This document shows positions 35,616 through 44,384 of a DNA stretch of 64,000 bases, piece after piece. The position numbers and the translations under genes are program-made. The first letter of the stretch is position 1; every line of letters begins with the position of its first letter. Under the pieces are notes generated by a model. That model did no database searches and was not told where the DNA came from. It saw nothing but the letters and a program-made list of their open reading frames with translations. This stretch comes from Alphaproteobacteria bacterium (GTDB taxonomy: Bacteria; Pseudomonadota; Alphaproteobacteria; Rickettsiales; UBA998): NCBI GenBank assembly GCA_004293935.1, contig RDZH01000011.1, positions 121,194 through 185,193 on the forward strand. Reading direction: 5' to 3'.

Positions 35616-35764
35616 TTTATTTTTGGTTTATCGGTGCAGGTTGCTAAAAAATACTGGAAGTTTTGAGAAGAATAGATTATGTTCAGCATGAAAAAATACA
35701 TATAGACATTTTTTAGCCGATTGACAAAAGAATAATGAACATCCCACTACGAAGGATGATAGGT

Positions 35765-36121
35765 ATGACAAAACAATTAGATGAACTAGTACTACATAAT
35801 CGCGCCCACGCAACCACCTTATGGATCAATCGCCTTTTTGATCTCATCGAATCCGAGGATACCGAAGCGCGCATTGATTTATCCTGTGGTGAACGCGAAC
35901 TTATTATTGTTGCGGATACACACACTGTCTTTCACATCGACATTGCAGCGGATTATTCCACCTTGGAATTGCGCTCTCCCCTCAGTGGCTTGACCGTCTT
36001 TACGCCAAGTGAATCAGGCAAAGATTGGGTTTCGCGTTCAAAAGTGACGCTCACCGTGATGTTAGCAACGGAGCTGAACTATCATACGGGCGGTGAATTT
36101 TCCTTGAACTTAGGTTCATAG
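35765..36121 (+). CDS. Divergent frataxin/CyaY-like protein
   Basis: A 118-residue protein starting MTKQLDEL (ATG 35765, with an AAGGA-type ribosome site; an in-frame ATG at 35735 is less likely). Its layout resembles frataxin: an N-terminal helix, acidic beta strands (ARIDLSCGERELIIVADT) and then LELRSPLSG, KDWVSRSKVTL and LATELNYHTGGEFSL. These resemble frataxin's iW-SP-SG, kWv-tR and L..El...TG elements. Frataxins regulate iron delivery to Fe-S assembly. Divergence is large, so this is a proposal. It is followed 14 bases later by an ABC exporter. Confidence 0.55.
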   Translation: MTKQLDELVLHNRAHATTLWINRLFDLIESEDTEARIDLSCGERELIIVADTHTVFHIDIAADYSTLELRSPLSGLTVFTPSESGKDWVSRSKVTLTVMLATELNYHTGGEFSLNLGS

Positions 36122-36135
36122 AGGCATTGCACACT

Positions 36136-37929
36136 ATGCGCATGTCTAGGGATCATTCTGTGCCGAATTCATCGGCAACCCTAGCCAAGGGATCGTTAGG
36201 AAGTTTACACTATTTGCGCCATTATATCGCCCCGCATCGTCTGATGGTGGTATGCGCGTTGCTGGCATTGCTTGTCACGTCCTCTTCTGTTTTGGGGCTA
36301 GGCTATGCTTTGCGCACCTTAGTAGATGAAGGCATTGCACGGGGTGATCGCGCTTTGCTGGATCGCTCGTTCCTCCTCTTATTCGCGGTGATTCTGCTGC
36401 TTGCAGGTACGACATATGCCCGTTATTTCCTTGTTTCATGGATTGGGGAGCGCGTAGTCGCACAGATGCGCCGCGATATATATCATCATTTATTGCATCT
36501 GGATGCGTGTTTTTTTGAAACACATCGTACTGGCGAACTACTCTCACGCATCACAACCGATACAACGCTCATTCAAGCCGTTGTTGGCAGCTCGGTATCG
36601 GTGGCACTTCGCAATATCCTACTTCTATGCGGTGGGCTGATTATGCTGTTTTCTACCAGCATAGAACTCACCGCCTATGTATTGCTGATTGTACCTTTGG
36701 TGGTCACTCCGATCATTATTATTGGCAAAAAAGTCCGTGCGCTTTCACGCGCAACGCAAGATAAAATTGCCGATCTCAATGTTCATGCTGAAGAAACCAT
36801 CTATGCTATTCAAACGATCCAAGCATTTACCTTAGAAGATCGCCATGAGCAGCAATTTCATGATCATGTGATGGCATCACTCACCACGGCACGCGCCCGC
36901 ATTGCCATGCGCGCCCAACTCACCGCCTTAGTGATCACCTTGGTTTTAGGAGCTATTGCCACCGTATTATGGATCGGCGGACAAAATGTACTTGCTGGTA
37001 CAATGAGTGCAGGCGAGCTTTCTTCCTTTGTGTTCTATGCCGTTGTGGTTGCCGGCTCTACAGGCGCGATTAGTGAAGTCATTGGCGATATGCAACGCGC
37101 CGCTGGTGCAGTGGAACGCTTAGCGGAGATCAAGCAAACGGAATCAACCTTACTGCGTACTATTCCACCCATTCCCCTACCCGATCCACCACTTGGCACA
37201 TTGCGGTTTGAAGATGTGCAATTCTTCTATCCGTCACGTCCCGATATACCCGCGTTGAACCACATATCCTTCACGGTAGAGCGGGGCGAAACGGTGGCGA
37301 TTGTCGGTGCATCAGGAAGTGGAAAAAGCACCCTCTTTCGTATGTTGTTGCGTTATTACGACCCCGCATCAGGCAGGATTTTGTGCAACGACACCCCCCT
37401 ACATCATTATGACATTGGTGCGTTGCGTCAACGCATGGCAGTGGTGTCGCAAGACCCTATGATTTTTTCAGCAAGTGCGCGTGCGAATATCGCGCTTGGT
37501 ACGCCCCATGCAACAATGGATGCCATTCGTCAAGCAGCGCATGATGCGGAAATCTTAGAGTTCATTGAGCAATTACCGCAAGGATTTGAGAGCTATCTTG
37601 GCGAAAAAGGCATACGTCTTTCGGGTGGACAAAAACAACGTATTTCCATTGCGCGTGCCATTATTCGCGCTCCCGATCTGTTGCTCCTTGATGAAGCCAC
37701 CTCTGCGCTTGATTCTGAAAATGAACGCAAGGTGCAAGAAGCCCTCACACGGGTGATGCAGGAGCGCACTACCCTTGTGATCGCGCATCGTTTAGCCACG
37801 GTACGCAATGCTGATAAGATTCTCGTAATGCATAATGGCGCGATTGATGCAGTGGGGACGCATGATGAGCTTTTTGCCTCGCATGAATTATACCATACCT
37901 TAGCACAGCAACAATTCAAAGCGAGCTAA
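36136..37929 (+). CDS. ABC exporter, fused permease-ATPase (MsbA/ABCB type)
   Basis: A half-transporter of about 597 residues (ATG 36136; a TTG at 36127 is possible). Six membrane helices cover about residues 30-310, with coupling-helix region EETIYAIQTIQAFTLEDRHE. The nucleotide-binding domain follows with Walker A VGASGSGKSTLF, Q-loop VVSQDPMIF, signature LSGGQKQR, Walker B LLLLDEATSALDSE and H-loop IAHRLATV, all intact. The family exports lipids, drugs or peptides; the substrate is unknown. It follows the frataxin-like gene and converges on mlaF with a five-base gap. Confidence 0.93.
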   Translation: MRMSRDHSVPNSSATLAKGSLGSLHYLRHYIAPHRLMVVCALLALLVTSSSVLGLGYALRTLVDEGIARGDRALLDRSFLLLFAVILLLAGTTYARYFLVSWIGERVVAQMRRDIYHHLLHLDACFFETHRTGELLSRITTDTTLIQAVVGSSVSVALRNILLLCGGLIMLFSTSIELTAYVLLIVPLVVTPIIIIGKKVRALSRATQDKIADLNVHAEETIYAIQTIQAFTLEDRHEQQFHDHVMASLTTARARIAMRAQLTALVITLVLGAIATVLWIGGQNVLAGTMSAGELSSFVFYAVVVAGSTGAISEVIGDMQRAAGAVERLAEIKQTESTLLRTIPPIPLPDPPLGTLRFEDVQFFYPSRPDIPALNHISFTVERGETVAIVGASGSGKSTLFRMLLRYYDPASGRILCNDTPLHHYDIGALRQRMAVVSQDPMIFSASARANIALGTPHATMDAIRQAAHDAEILEFIEQLPQGFESYLGEKGIRLSGGQKQRISIARAIIRAPDLLLLDEATSALDSENERKVQEALTRVMQERTTLVIAHRLATVRNADKILVMHNGAIDAVGTHDELFASHELYHTLAQQQFKAS

Positions 37930-37933
37930 TGAA

Positions 37934-38689
37934 TTATTCGATTGGTCCTAAAGACCTTCCATGCACAAATTGATCGACATACGGGTTACCGCTATCCATG
38001 ACATCCGCCGCATGACCATGCCAAATAAGTTGCCCTTGATAGAGCATCGCAATGCGATCCGCAATCGTGCGGGCGCTGTGCATATCATGGGTGATGGTGA
38101 TGGCAGTTGCACCGATCTCTTTGCAGCATGATACAATCAATTCATTGATCACTTCCGCCATAATTGGATCAAGCCCTGTGGTGGGTTCATCAAAAAAGAT
38201 AATATCAGGATCACCGCATATTGCCCGTGCTAATGCCACACGTTTTTGCATCCCCCCAGAAAGCTGAGAAGGGTATTGTAAGGCTACATCCTGCTTCAAT
38301 CCAACACTTTTCAATTTTTCTATTGCTTTTTCAATCGCATGTGCTTTGGACATTTTTTGTCGTTGTCGCACGGCAAAGGTGATATTTTCCCACACCGTCA
38401 AACTATCAAATAATGCGCCCCCTTGAAACAACATCCCAAAGCGTCGCATCCATTGCTCCCGCTCACGCATGGAACACCCCACCGTTTCATTGCCGTCAAT
38501 AGAGATGCTCCCCGCATCAGGGCTAATCAACCCCAAGATCGCCTTAAGCAATACAGATTTTCCTGTACCCGAACCACCAATCACCACCAATGATTCTTGC
38601 GGTTGCACATCGAAGGATACACCCTGCAAAATAGGGCGAGCAAAGGATTTATGAAGATCGCAAACGCGAATTTTAGGTACAGAATTCAT
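37934..38689 (-). CDS. mlaF: Phospholipid ABC transporter ATP-binding protein MlaF-like
   Basis: A 251-residue ATPase of the MlaF/MKL family that, with MlaE and an MCE protein, moves phospholipids between the membranes. Walker A GGSGTGKSVLLKAILG, the MlaF-type signature YPSQLSGGMQKRVALARAI, Walker B IIFFDEPTTGLDPIMA and H-loop ITITHDMHSARTIADRIAML are present. The start is placed at ATG 38689; a TTG at 38707 would overlap mlaE. Third gene after the parvulin and mlaE genes. The MCE-domain protein MlaD that usually completes the operon is not here. Confidence 0.93.
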   Translation of the reverse strand: MNSVPKIRVCDLHKSFARPILQGVSFDVQPQESLVVIGGSGTGKSVLLKAILGLISPDAGSISIDGNETVGCSMREREQWMRRFGMLFQGGALFDSLTVWENITFAVRQRQKMSKAHAIEKAIEKLKSVGLKQDVALQYPSQLSGGMQKRVALARAICGDPDIIFFDEPTTGLDPIMAEVINELIVSCCKEIGATAITITHDMHSARTIADRIAMLYQGQLIWHGHAADVMDSGNPYVDQFVHGRSLGPIE

Positions 38690-38696
38690 AGCACTT

Positions 38697-39470
38697 TCAT
38701 AACGCAAAAAATAATTCAGTAATCATATAGTTGCTCAACAAAATCATGATCGAAGCAGAAACCACGGCATTGGTGGTCGCAATCCCCACCCCTTGCGCGC
38801 CTCCACGGGAATAATACCCATGAAAACAGCCCATCAATGTCACAATAAATCCAAACGCTCCCGCCTTTACCACACCAGAAAACACATCGCGCCACTCAAG
38901 ATAGGCAAGCGTATTGATGATATAGGGTGCTTCAGAAAAACCTAATTTATGCACACTCACAAGATAGCCCCCCATCACACCTATCACATCAGCGATAAGC
39001 ACAAGGCACGGCAACATCAACATTCCCGCCAAAAGTCGCGGGAAGATCAGATAACGAAACGGATTGGTCGAAAGCGTCATGAGGGCATCAATCTGCTCCG
39101 TCACGCGCATTGTGCCGATCTCCGCTGCACATGCCGCACCGATACGCCCTGCCACCATCAACCCAACAAGCACTGGCCCAAGCTCACGCGTGATGGAAAG
39201 CACCACCACGGTTGGAATCGTGCTTTCCGCTGAAAAACGTGAAAAGCCACTATAGCTTTGCAAGGCAAGCACCGCGCCCGTGAAGATCGCGGTGAGTCCG
39301 ATGACGGGAAGGGAATAATATCCCACTTCGCGCACATGATAAAGAATCTGCCGTGGATACCATGGCGGTGAAAAGAGTGGCATCATGCCATCTTTAGCAA
39401 ACAACACCACGCGCCCCACATATTCCATGAACAAAAAGCAAGCGCGCCCAATGGTCGCTAAAAAATCCAT
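38697..39470 (-). CDS. mlaE: Phospholipid ABC transporter permease MlaE-like
   Basis: A 257-residue MlaE permease. Family stretches include VGYYSLPVIGLTAIFTGAVL, the conserved E-x-G signature LGPVLVGLMVAGRIGAACAAE, IGTMRVTEQIDALMTLSTNP, and CFHGYYSRGGAQGVGIATTN near the C-terminus. An N-terminal amphipathic helix and about five membrane helices. ATG 39470 is chosen; a GTG at 39476 is also possible. The stop overlaps or nearly touches the start of mlaF and the gene begins right after the parvulin stop, so all three are one operon. Confidence 0.94.
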   Translation of the reverse strand: MDFLATIGRACFLFMEYVGRVVLFAKDGMMPLFSPPWYPRQILYHVREVGYYSLPVIGLTAIFTGAVLALQSYSGFSRFSAESTIPTVVVLSITRELGPVLVGLMVAGRIGAACAAEIGTMRVTEQIDALMTLSTNPFRYLIFPRLLAGMLMLPCLVLIADVIGVMGGYLVSVHKLGFSEAPYIINTLAYLEWRDVFSGVVKAGAFGFIVTLMGCFHGYYSRGGAQGVGIATTNAVVSASIMILLSNYMITELFFAL

Positions 39471-39479
39471 CCCCACCCC

Positions 39480-40388
39480 TTAATGCTTATGTTCTTGTGT
39501 GCCATTCGTTAATACCAACTTTTCACCTTTTTCATTGAAATATTGGACATTCGCACTTTCCACCAAGGAATTAATATAATCACCTAAGGCATTGGCGCGT
39601 AATTTTTGCTCAATTTTTTCTTTTTCTTCTGCAAAAGGCTTGATGGCACGCACGCGTTTATCCACTAATTTGATGATATGCCAACCAAATTCTGATTGCA
39701 CAGGCTCAGAAATAGCACCTTTTTCTAGTGCAAATGCTGCCTGCGAAAATGAAGGAACCATCGCGCCATCTTTGACAAAATAGCCAAGATCACCACCTGA
39801 CACCGCACTCGCTTTATCCACCGATGCTGTCTTTGCCACTTCTTCAAACGGACTCCCCGCCTTGATTTTTGCAAGCAATGCTTTCGCTTCTTGCTCCGTT
39901 TTCACCAAAATATGACTTGCACGCACTTCTTGCTCATTAGCCGTGCTTGCTTTTTGCGTTTCATATTCTAACTTGACGGATGCAGGAGTGACAAGACTTG
40001 ATGATTTTTCTTGCAAAAAGGAATCCACAAGGATTTTCTTTCTCATTGCTTCAAGTTTTTGTTTCACCTCGGGCTTTTGTTCAAGATTCGCTTCTACCGC
40101 TTTCGACATCAACAGATATTCCCCAATAACTCCACGTAAAAGATTTTGCTTCACGGTTTCTTCCATTGTAGAAAATTGTGGCGCAGTCCCTGCTGGAAAG
40201 AGTGAACTCCAGATCGCTTCCACTTCAGATTTGCGCACCTGTTGCCCGTTGATTGTCAAGATCACATAATCTTGCCCTTGGGTTGGCGCACTCACGCCCG
40301 CAACGCTTGGCGTTGCATCCGCTGTGCTGGCATAGGATAAGGTGGCAGATAACAAGGTACAGCCCAACATAATAAGACGTAAATTCAT
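39480..40388 (-). CDS. Periplasmic parvulin-type peptidyl-prolyl isomerase (SurA/PpiC-like)
   Basis: A 302-residue exported chaperone. Signal peptide residues 1-25 (TLLSATLSYASTADA). The N-terminal helical chaperone domain (about 45-150) is SurA_N-like. The parvulin domain (about 155-250) has ASHILVKTEQEAKALLAKI, SGGDLGYFVKDGAMVPSF and FGWHIIKLVDKR. It assists outer-membrane protein folding. Its stop directly precedes mlaE, an unusual neighbour that places folding and lipid transport in one unit. The tail ends in His-rich QEHKH. Confidence 0.92.
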   Translation of the reverse strand: MNLRLIMLGCTLLSATLSYASTADATPSVAGVSAPTQGQDYVILTINGQQVRKSEVEAIWSSLFPAGTAPQFSTMEETVKQNLLRGVIGEYLLMSKAVEANLEQKPEVKQKLEAMRKKILVDSFLQEKSSSLVTPASVKLEYETQKASTANEQEVRASHILVKTEQEAKALLAKIKAGSPFEEVAKTASVDKASAVSGGDLGYFVKDGAMVPSFSQAAFALEKGAISEPVQSEFGWHIIKLVDKRVRAIKPFAEEKEKIEQKLRANALGDYINSLVESANVQYFNEKGEKLVLTNGTQEHKH

Positions 40389-40544
40389 AATAAAGCACTC
40401 TCTTGAACATTGCTAAGTGATATAAGTAATAATAAAATCAGCTATGGCACAAATACCCCATAAAAGCAAGCACACACATAACGAAACTTCTTCAAGCGCA
40501 TAAAAAACTAGCAACACTGACTTTCTTGCATTATCATCCTTTGT

Positions 40545-41510
40545 ATGACTTTATGCTGGACATTACTTGATCATCGCCCCGGAACTGCCAATCAAGTAAT
40601 CGGGCTTGCGCGTGCAACGGGCTTTACGATTGTTGAAAAACATCTTGAATATAACCGCTTGGCACAATTACCCAACGCACTCCATTTTTATGGATTGATG
40701 GGGCTTATCAAAGCGAGCCGTGTGCATATTCGCCCCCCTTGGCCTGATGTCGTGATTGCTGCAGGAAGGCGCGCTGCTCCCGTAGCACACCATATTAAAC
40801 GCACGCATACGAGTACCAAATTAGTGCATTTGATGCATCCTGAATTACCCTTATCGCAATTTGATCTGATTATTCTGCCACAACATGACGGAACAGAAGA
40901 ACGTGGCAATATTGTCACCTCTTTTGGTGCGCCACACCTATTGACCGATACCCTATTATTTGAAGCACGCGCCCGCCTCCCCTTAAACCCTGATATATTT
41001 CCTAAGCCATGGACGATGCTTGCTCTGGGTGGCAACACCCCGCATGGTTCGTTTCGTTTATCCGATGCGCTGCATCTTGTGCAGTTGCTTGCTCCCTTAG
41101 CGCATGAGGGTGGCACATTACTGCTGACTCCAAGCCGTCGCACGCCCCATGCCTTGCTACGCGCCGTGATGGATGAATTTGCAAAACTCTATCCCCTCAC
41201 ACGGATGCATGTTTATCATATTGGGCAAGAAGGTGAAAACCCCTATCATGCGTGGCTCGCCCAAGCGGATCGGTGCATTGTCACCGCAGATTCCATTTCT
41301 ATGGTTTCTGAAGCTGCCTTTGTTGGCAAACCGCTTTATTTATACGCCCCACGTGATGCCATGTCTGATAAACATCGCTCCTTTATGCAAGCGATGATAG
41401 AAAGTGATTATGCGCGTTCTTTGCAGGATATTCATCCGCTGTGGGTGGGTGGGCTACGACTTGATGAAGCGAGCCGCTTGGCACGCAATATCATCAATTT
41501 GATCCAATAG
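40545..41510 (+). CDS. ELM1-like (mitochondrial fission ELM1 family) putative glycosyltransferase-fold protein
   Basis: A 321-residue protein of the ELM1 family, named after a plant mitochondrial fission factor but widespread in alphaproteobacteria. It has a GT-B-like fold and no proven biochemical role. Typical stretches are the opening WTLLDHRPGTANQVIGLA, PDVVIAAGRRAAPVA, LGGNTPHGSFRL and ADRCIVTADSISMVSEAAF. The short first-half domain with (G)xxNQ and a second half with an acceptor-like SMVSEA match the family. It ends 46 bases before the degenerate ABC gene and may be its operon leader. Confidence 0.85.
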   Translation: MTLCWTLLDHRPGTANQVIGLARATGFTIVEKHLEYNRLAQLPNALHFYGLMGLIKASRVHIRPPWPDVVIAAGRRAAPVAHHIKRTHTSTKLVHLMHPELPLSQFDLIILPQHDGTEERGNIVTSFGAPHLLTDTLLFEARARLPLNPDIFPKPWTMLALGGNTPHGSFRLSDALHLVQLLAPLAHEGGTLLLTPSRRTPHALLRAVMDEFAKLYPLTRMHVYHIGQEGENPYHAWLAQADRCIVTADSISMVSEAAFVGKPLYLYAPRDAMSDKHRSFMQAMIESDYARSLQDIHPLWVGGLRLDEASRLARNIINLIQ

Positions 41511-41556
41511 CCATCTTCGCTCTTGCAAAAACATATTCTTTGTACCACATTTAACT

Positions 41557-43290
41557 ATGGATATATTACACCCTATTATCGATTCATCTATGGAAGAACC
41601 CACCTCATATAAGTCAGAACTTCCCAGTTTTTGGTCATTAGCCAAAACCGTACTTGCTCCTGAACGTAGGTTTTACGTAGCCTTGTTCCTTTATGGCATT
41701 GTCACAAGTTTGTTCACGCTTGCCATCCCTATTTCCGTACAAGCACTCATCAGCAGCGTCACCAACATGATGATGATGATGCCTATTGTTATTTTAGCGA
41801 TGATTTTATGCGGGGTACTCTTATTTTCTGCATTGCTCAATTCATTGAAAATTTATATTGTTGAGACGATGGAACGCCATATCTATACGCGCATCACCCG
41901 CGATATAACATTGCGTTTGCTCTATTGCGATCCGTATGCACTCGCGGATCGCAATCCTACGACGCTTGCGAATCGCTATTTTGAAATCATGAATATTCAA
42001 AAAACATTGCCAAGCCTTCTTGTGCGAGGATTTTCCCTTATCTTGCAAGCCTCCGTAGGATTAGTTTTGGTATCATTATACCATCCTTTTTTGTTTGCCT
42101 TGAATATGTTTACCGCCGTTTATGTCTTTGTGGTGTGGCGGCTTTGGTGTCATCAAGCAAAATATCGTGCAACCAAAGTATCCGATGCCAAATATGAAAC
42201 TGCTCGGATTATTAGCGAATTAACCCTGTATAATCCCCTTTTTCGTTCACAACGGCACACCATTCATGCTTGTGAACGCGTCAATGAGGCTTCTGCCGAT
42301 TATGTCATGAAGCGGCGGAAGTTTTTCCGCAGTTATTTCTCACAGCATGTCAGCTTTTTGCTTCTCTATGCCTTAGGAAGCTCCACCTTGCTTGGTATTG
42401 GCGGTATGTTGGTGATTCGGGCAGAATTGACGATTGCACAATTAGTAGCCGCCGAATTAATCATGGCTGCTATTTTTTACAACATCACCCGCCTTGCTTA
42501 TCATTTGAACGATTTCTATGATTTATTCACCTCTTGCAAGAAAATGACTGATTTTTATACGCTCCCTCCCCATCACCAAGAGGGATCGCTGATACTTCCT
42601 GAAGCAGACGCGATACGTTTAGAAATGCAGCATGTGCATTATCATGGGCAGACTGAACCCATCATTTTTGATTTTGCGCTTGCTGCGGGAGCAAATATCA
42701 TGGCGCGCATCGCAACCCATCAGATTGAATATTGCCTCTTTGAACTCATCCGCAAAAATACTCATCATTATAAAGGGCGTATTGCCCTAGGCGGCATCAA
42801 TCTTCGTGATTTAGATGCCCGTTCCGTTGAAGATGGCGTGATCATCCTTGATAATCATCATATGATGGAATGCAGTGTACGCCATTGGCTCAGCTTAAGC
42901 AAAGACGATGCCACCCATGATGAAATGATCAATGCCTTACATATGGTTGAGTTAGATACGATTATCCTAAATTTCCCTGAAGGCTTAGATACCATTATTC
43001 GCCCCTCAGGTGATCCACTGCATTTTTCGGAGATGATGCGCTTAAAATTAGCTGCCGCCCTTCTTGCGCGCCCGCGCATGTTGATTATTAACGGTCTGTT
43101 TGATGCACTGCATAGCGATGTGCGCGAACGTATAGTGCAACGGATCATGGGCTTGCCCTTTACCTTCCTCTATTGCAGTAATGCACAATTTTTGGACGGC
43201 TTTGATGGTTATATGGACATCACAGCAACCACCCAATATTATTATCAATCACGCGCCGAATATGAAGCGCATCGTCATAGTGAGCGATAA
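41557..43290 (+). CDS. ABC transporter-like protein with a degenerate, motif-less nucleotide-binding domain
   Basis: A 577-residue protein with the exporter layout: six membrane helices (about residues 35-320, beginning FYVALFLYGIVTSLFTLAI) and a C-terminal region that follows the ABC ATPase fold strand by strand. Every ATPase motif is gone. The Walker A position (about 378-395) reads GANIMARIATHQIEYC, the Q-loop ILDNHH, the signature FSEMMRLK (490-497), Walker B MLIINGLF (508-515) with no Asp-Glu, and the H-loop LYCSNA. NFPEGLDTIIRPSG preserves the PeGydT region. The frame is intact and codon use is normal, so this is a maintained pseudo-ATPase, not a decayed gene. It precedes HlyD and TolC genes. 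Confidence 0.9.
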   Translation: MDILHPIIDSSMEEPTSYKSELPSFWSLAKTVLAPERRFYVALFLYGIVTSLFTLAIPISVQALISSVTNMMMMMPIVILAMILCGVLLFSALLNSLKIYIVETMERHIYTRITRDITLRLLYCDPYALADRNPTTLANRYFEIMNIQKTLPSLLVRGFSLILQASVGLVLVSLYHPFLFALNMFTAVYVFVVWRLWCHQAKYRATKVSDAKYETARIISELTLYNPLFRSQRHTIHACERVNEASADYVMKRRKFFRSYFSQHVSFLLLYALGSSTLLGIGGMLVIRAELTIAQLVAAELIMAAIFYNITRLAYHLNDFYDLFTSCKKMTDFYTLPPHHQEGSLILPEADAIRLEMQHVHYHGQTEPIIFDFALAAGANIMARIATHQIEYCLFELIRKNTHHYKGRIALGGINLRDLDARSVEDGVIILDNHHMMECSVRHWLSLSKDDATHDEMINALHMVELDTIILNFPEGLDTIIRPSGDPLHFSEMMRLKLAAALLARPRMLIINGLFDALHSDVRERIVQRIMGLPFTFLYCSNAQFLDGFDGYMDITATTQYYYQSRAEYEAHRHSER

Positions 43291-43301
43291 GGAGCATAGT
43301 C

Positions 43302-44384
43302 ATGGGCGCAGAACCAATCATTCATATTCAATATCATCCAGAACATACAAACCTATTTACGACACTGCACAAACAACGTATGCCCCGTGCAGGACGATTT
43401 ATTGCGCGCATGTTATTGACAGCCTTGCTCGCAATGTTTGTGGGACTCATGTTCACGCCTTGGGTGCAAACCTCTGAAGGGCAAGGGACGATCACCGCGC
43501 TTGATCCAGCACAACGCCCGCAACCTATCACCGCCATGATCGATGGGCGGATTCAAGAATGGCTGGTGCGTGATGGGCAGCATGTCACAGCAGGCACAGT
43601 GATTGCGCGTTTAGTGGATAATGATCCGCAATTATTGCAACGCTTAGAAGGCGATCGGGATGCAATGCGCCAAAAAGTTGAATATGCCGAAATCGCCAGC
43701 GATACTGCCCGCCTCGATTATACTCGACAAGAAAATCTTTTCCGTCAAGGGCTTGCCTCACGCAAAGAATTTGAAAAAGCAAAAATCGTCTATAAAGAGA
43801 AAAAAGCCAAAGCACGCGATGCGCGGGCATCCTTTAATAAATCGCAAGTGCAACTCTCCCGCCTTTCCACCCAAGAGATCATCGCCCCTACTGATGGGAT
43901 GATTACCAATATGCGCACATCCGGCACAGCAAGTTTTGTAAAAAGCGGTGATCGCTTGGCAGATATTTTGCCCGACAATAATTCGATGGCGGTAGAACTT
44001 TTTATCAGCGGTCTTGATGCGCCTCTTGTCAAGCCTAACCGTGAAGTACGTATGATCTTTGAAGGTTGGCCTGCCCTCCAATTTAGTGGATGGCCAGAAA
44101 CGGCAGTCGGAACATTCCGTGGGCGTGTTTTATCCGTTGATCCTGCAGCATCTTTAAGCGGAAAATTTCGTGTTTTGATTCTGCCCGAACCCATCACAGA
44201 ATCCACCCCACATCATGATGGGTCTTATCACTGGCCTAATGAAACCTATCTACGTTATGGATCGAAAGTACAGGCATGGGTCTTGCTTGATACCGTGCCA
44301 CTTGGATTTGAATTATGGCGACAGCTCAATGGCTTCCCACCGAACAACACTGATCTGATCAGGAAAGCCGATGTTAAAAAATAA
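43302..44384 (+). CDS. HlyD-family membrane fusion protein
   Basis: A 360-residue periplasmic adaptor of tripartite secretion systems. One N-terminal membrane helix (about residues 32-55), then a lipoyl-like half (AMIDGRIQEWLVRDGQHVTAG), a helical hairpin (about 100-175, DAMRQKVEYAEIASDTARLD), a second lipoyl half (IIAPTDGMITNM) and a beta-barrel domain. AAGGAG precedes ATG 43302. It overlaps the TolC gene by 14 bases and follows the ABC-like gene by 11, so the three form one operon for an outer-membrane-spanning export machine. Confidence 0.93.
   Translation: MGAEPIIHIQYHPEHTNLFTTLHKQRMPRAGRFIARMLLTALLAMFVGLMFTPWVQTSEGQGTITALDPAQRPQPITAMIDGRIQEWLVRDGQHVTAGTVIARLVDNDPQLLQRLEGDRDAMRQKVEYAEIASDTARLDYTRQENLFRQGLASRKEFEKAKIVYKEKKAKARDARASFNKSQVQLSRLSTQEIIAPTDGMITNMRTSGTASFVKSGDRLADILPDNNSMAVELFISGLDAPLVKPNREVRMIFEGWPALQFSGWPETAVGTFRGRVLSVDPAASLSGKFRVLILPEPITESTPHHDGSYHWPNETYLRYGSKVQAWVLLDTVPLGFELWRQLNGFPPNNTDLIRKADVKK

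Noticed and set aside
41557..43290. Degenerate ABC gene considered a pseudogene
   Set aside because: The frame is uninterrupted, overlaps or abuts its partners at operon spacing and keeps the rest of the fold, which argues for a maintained protein.
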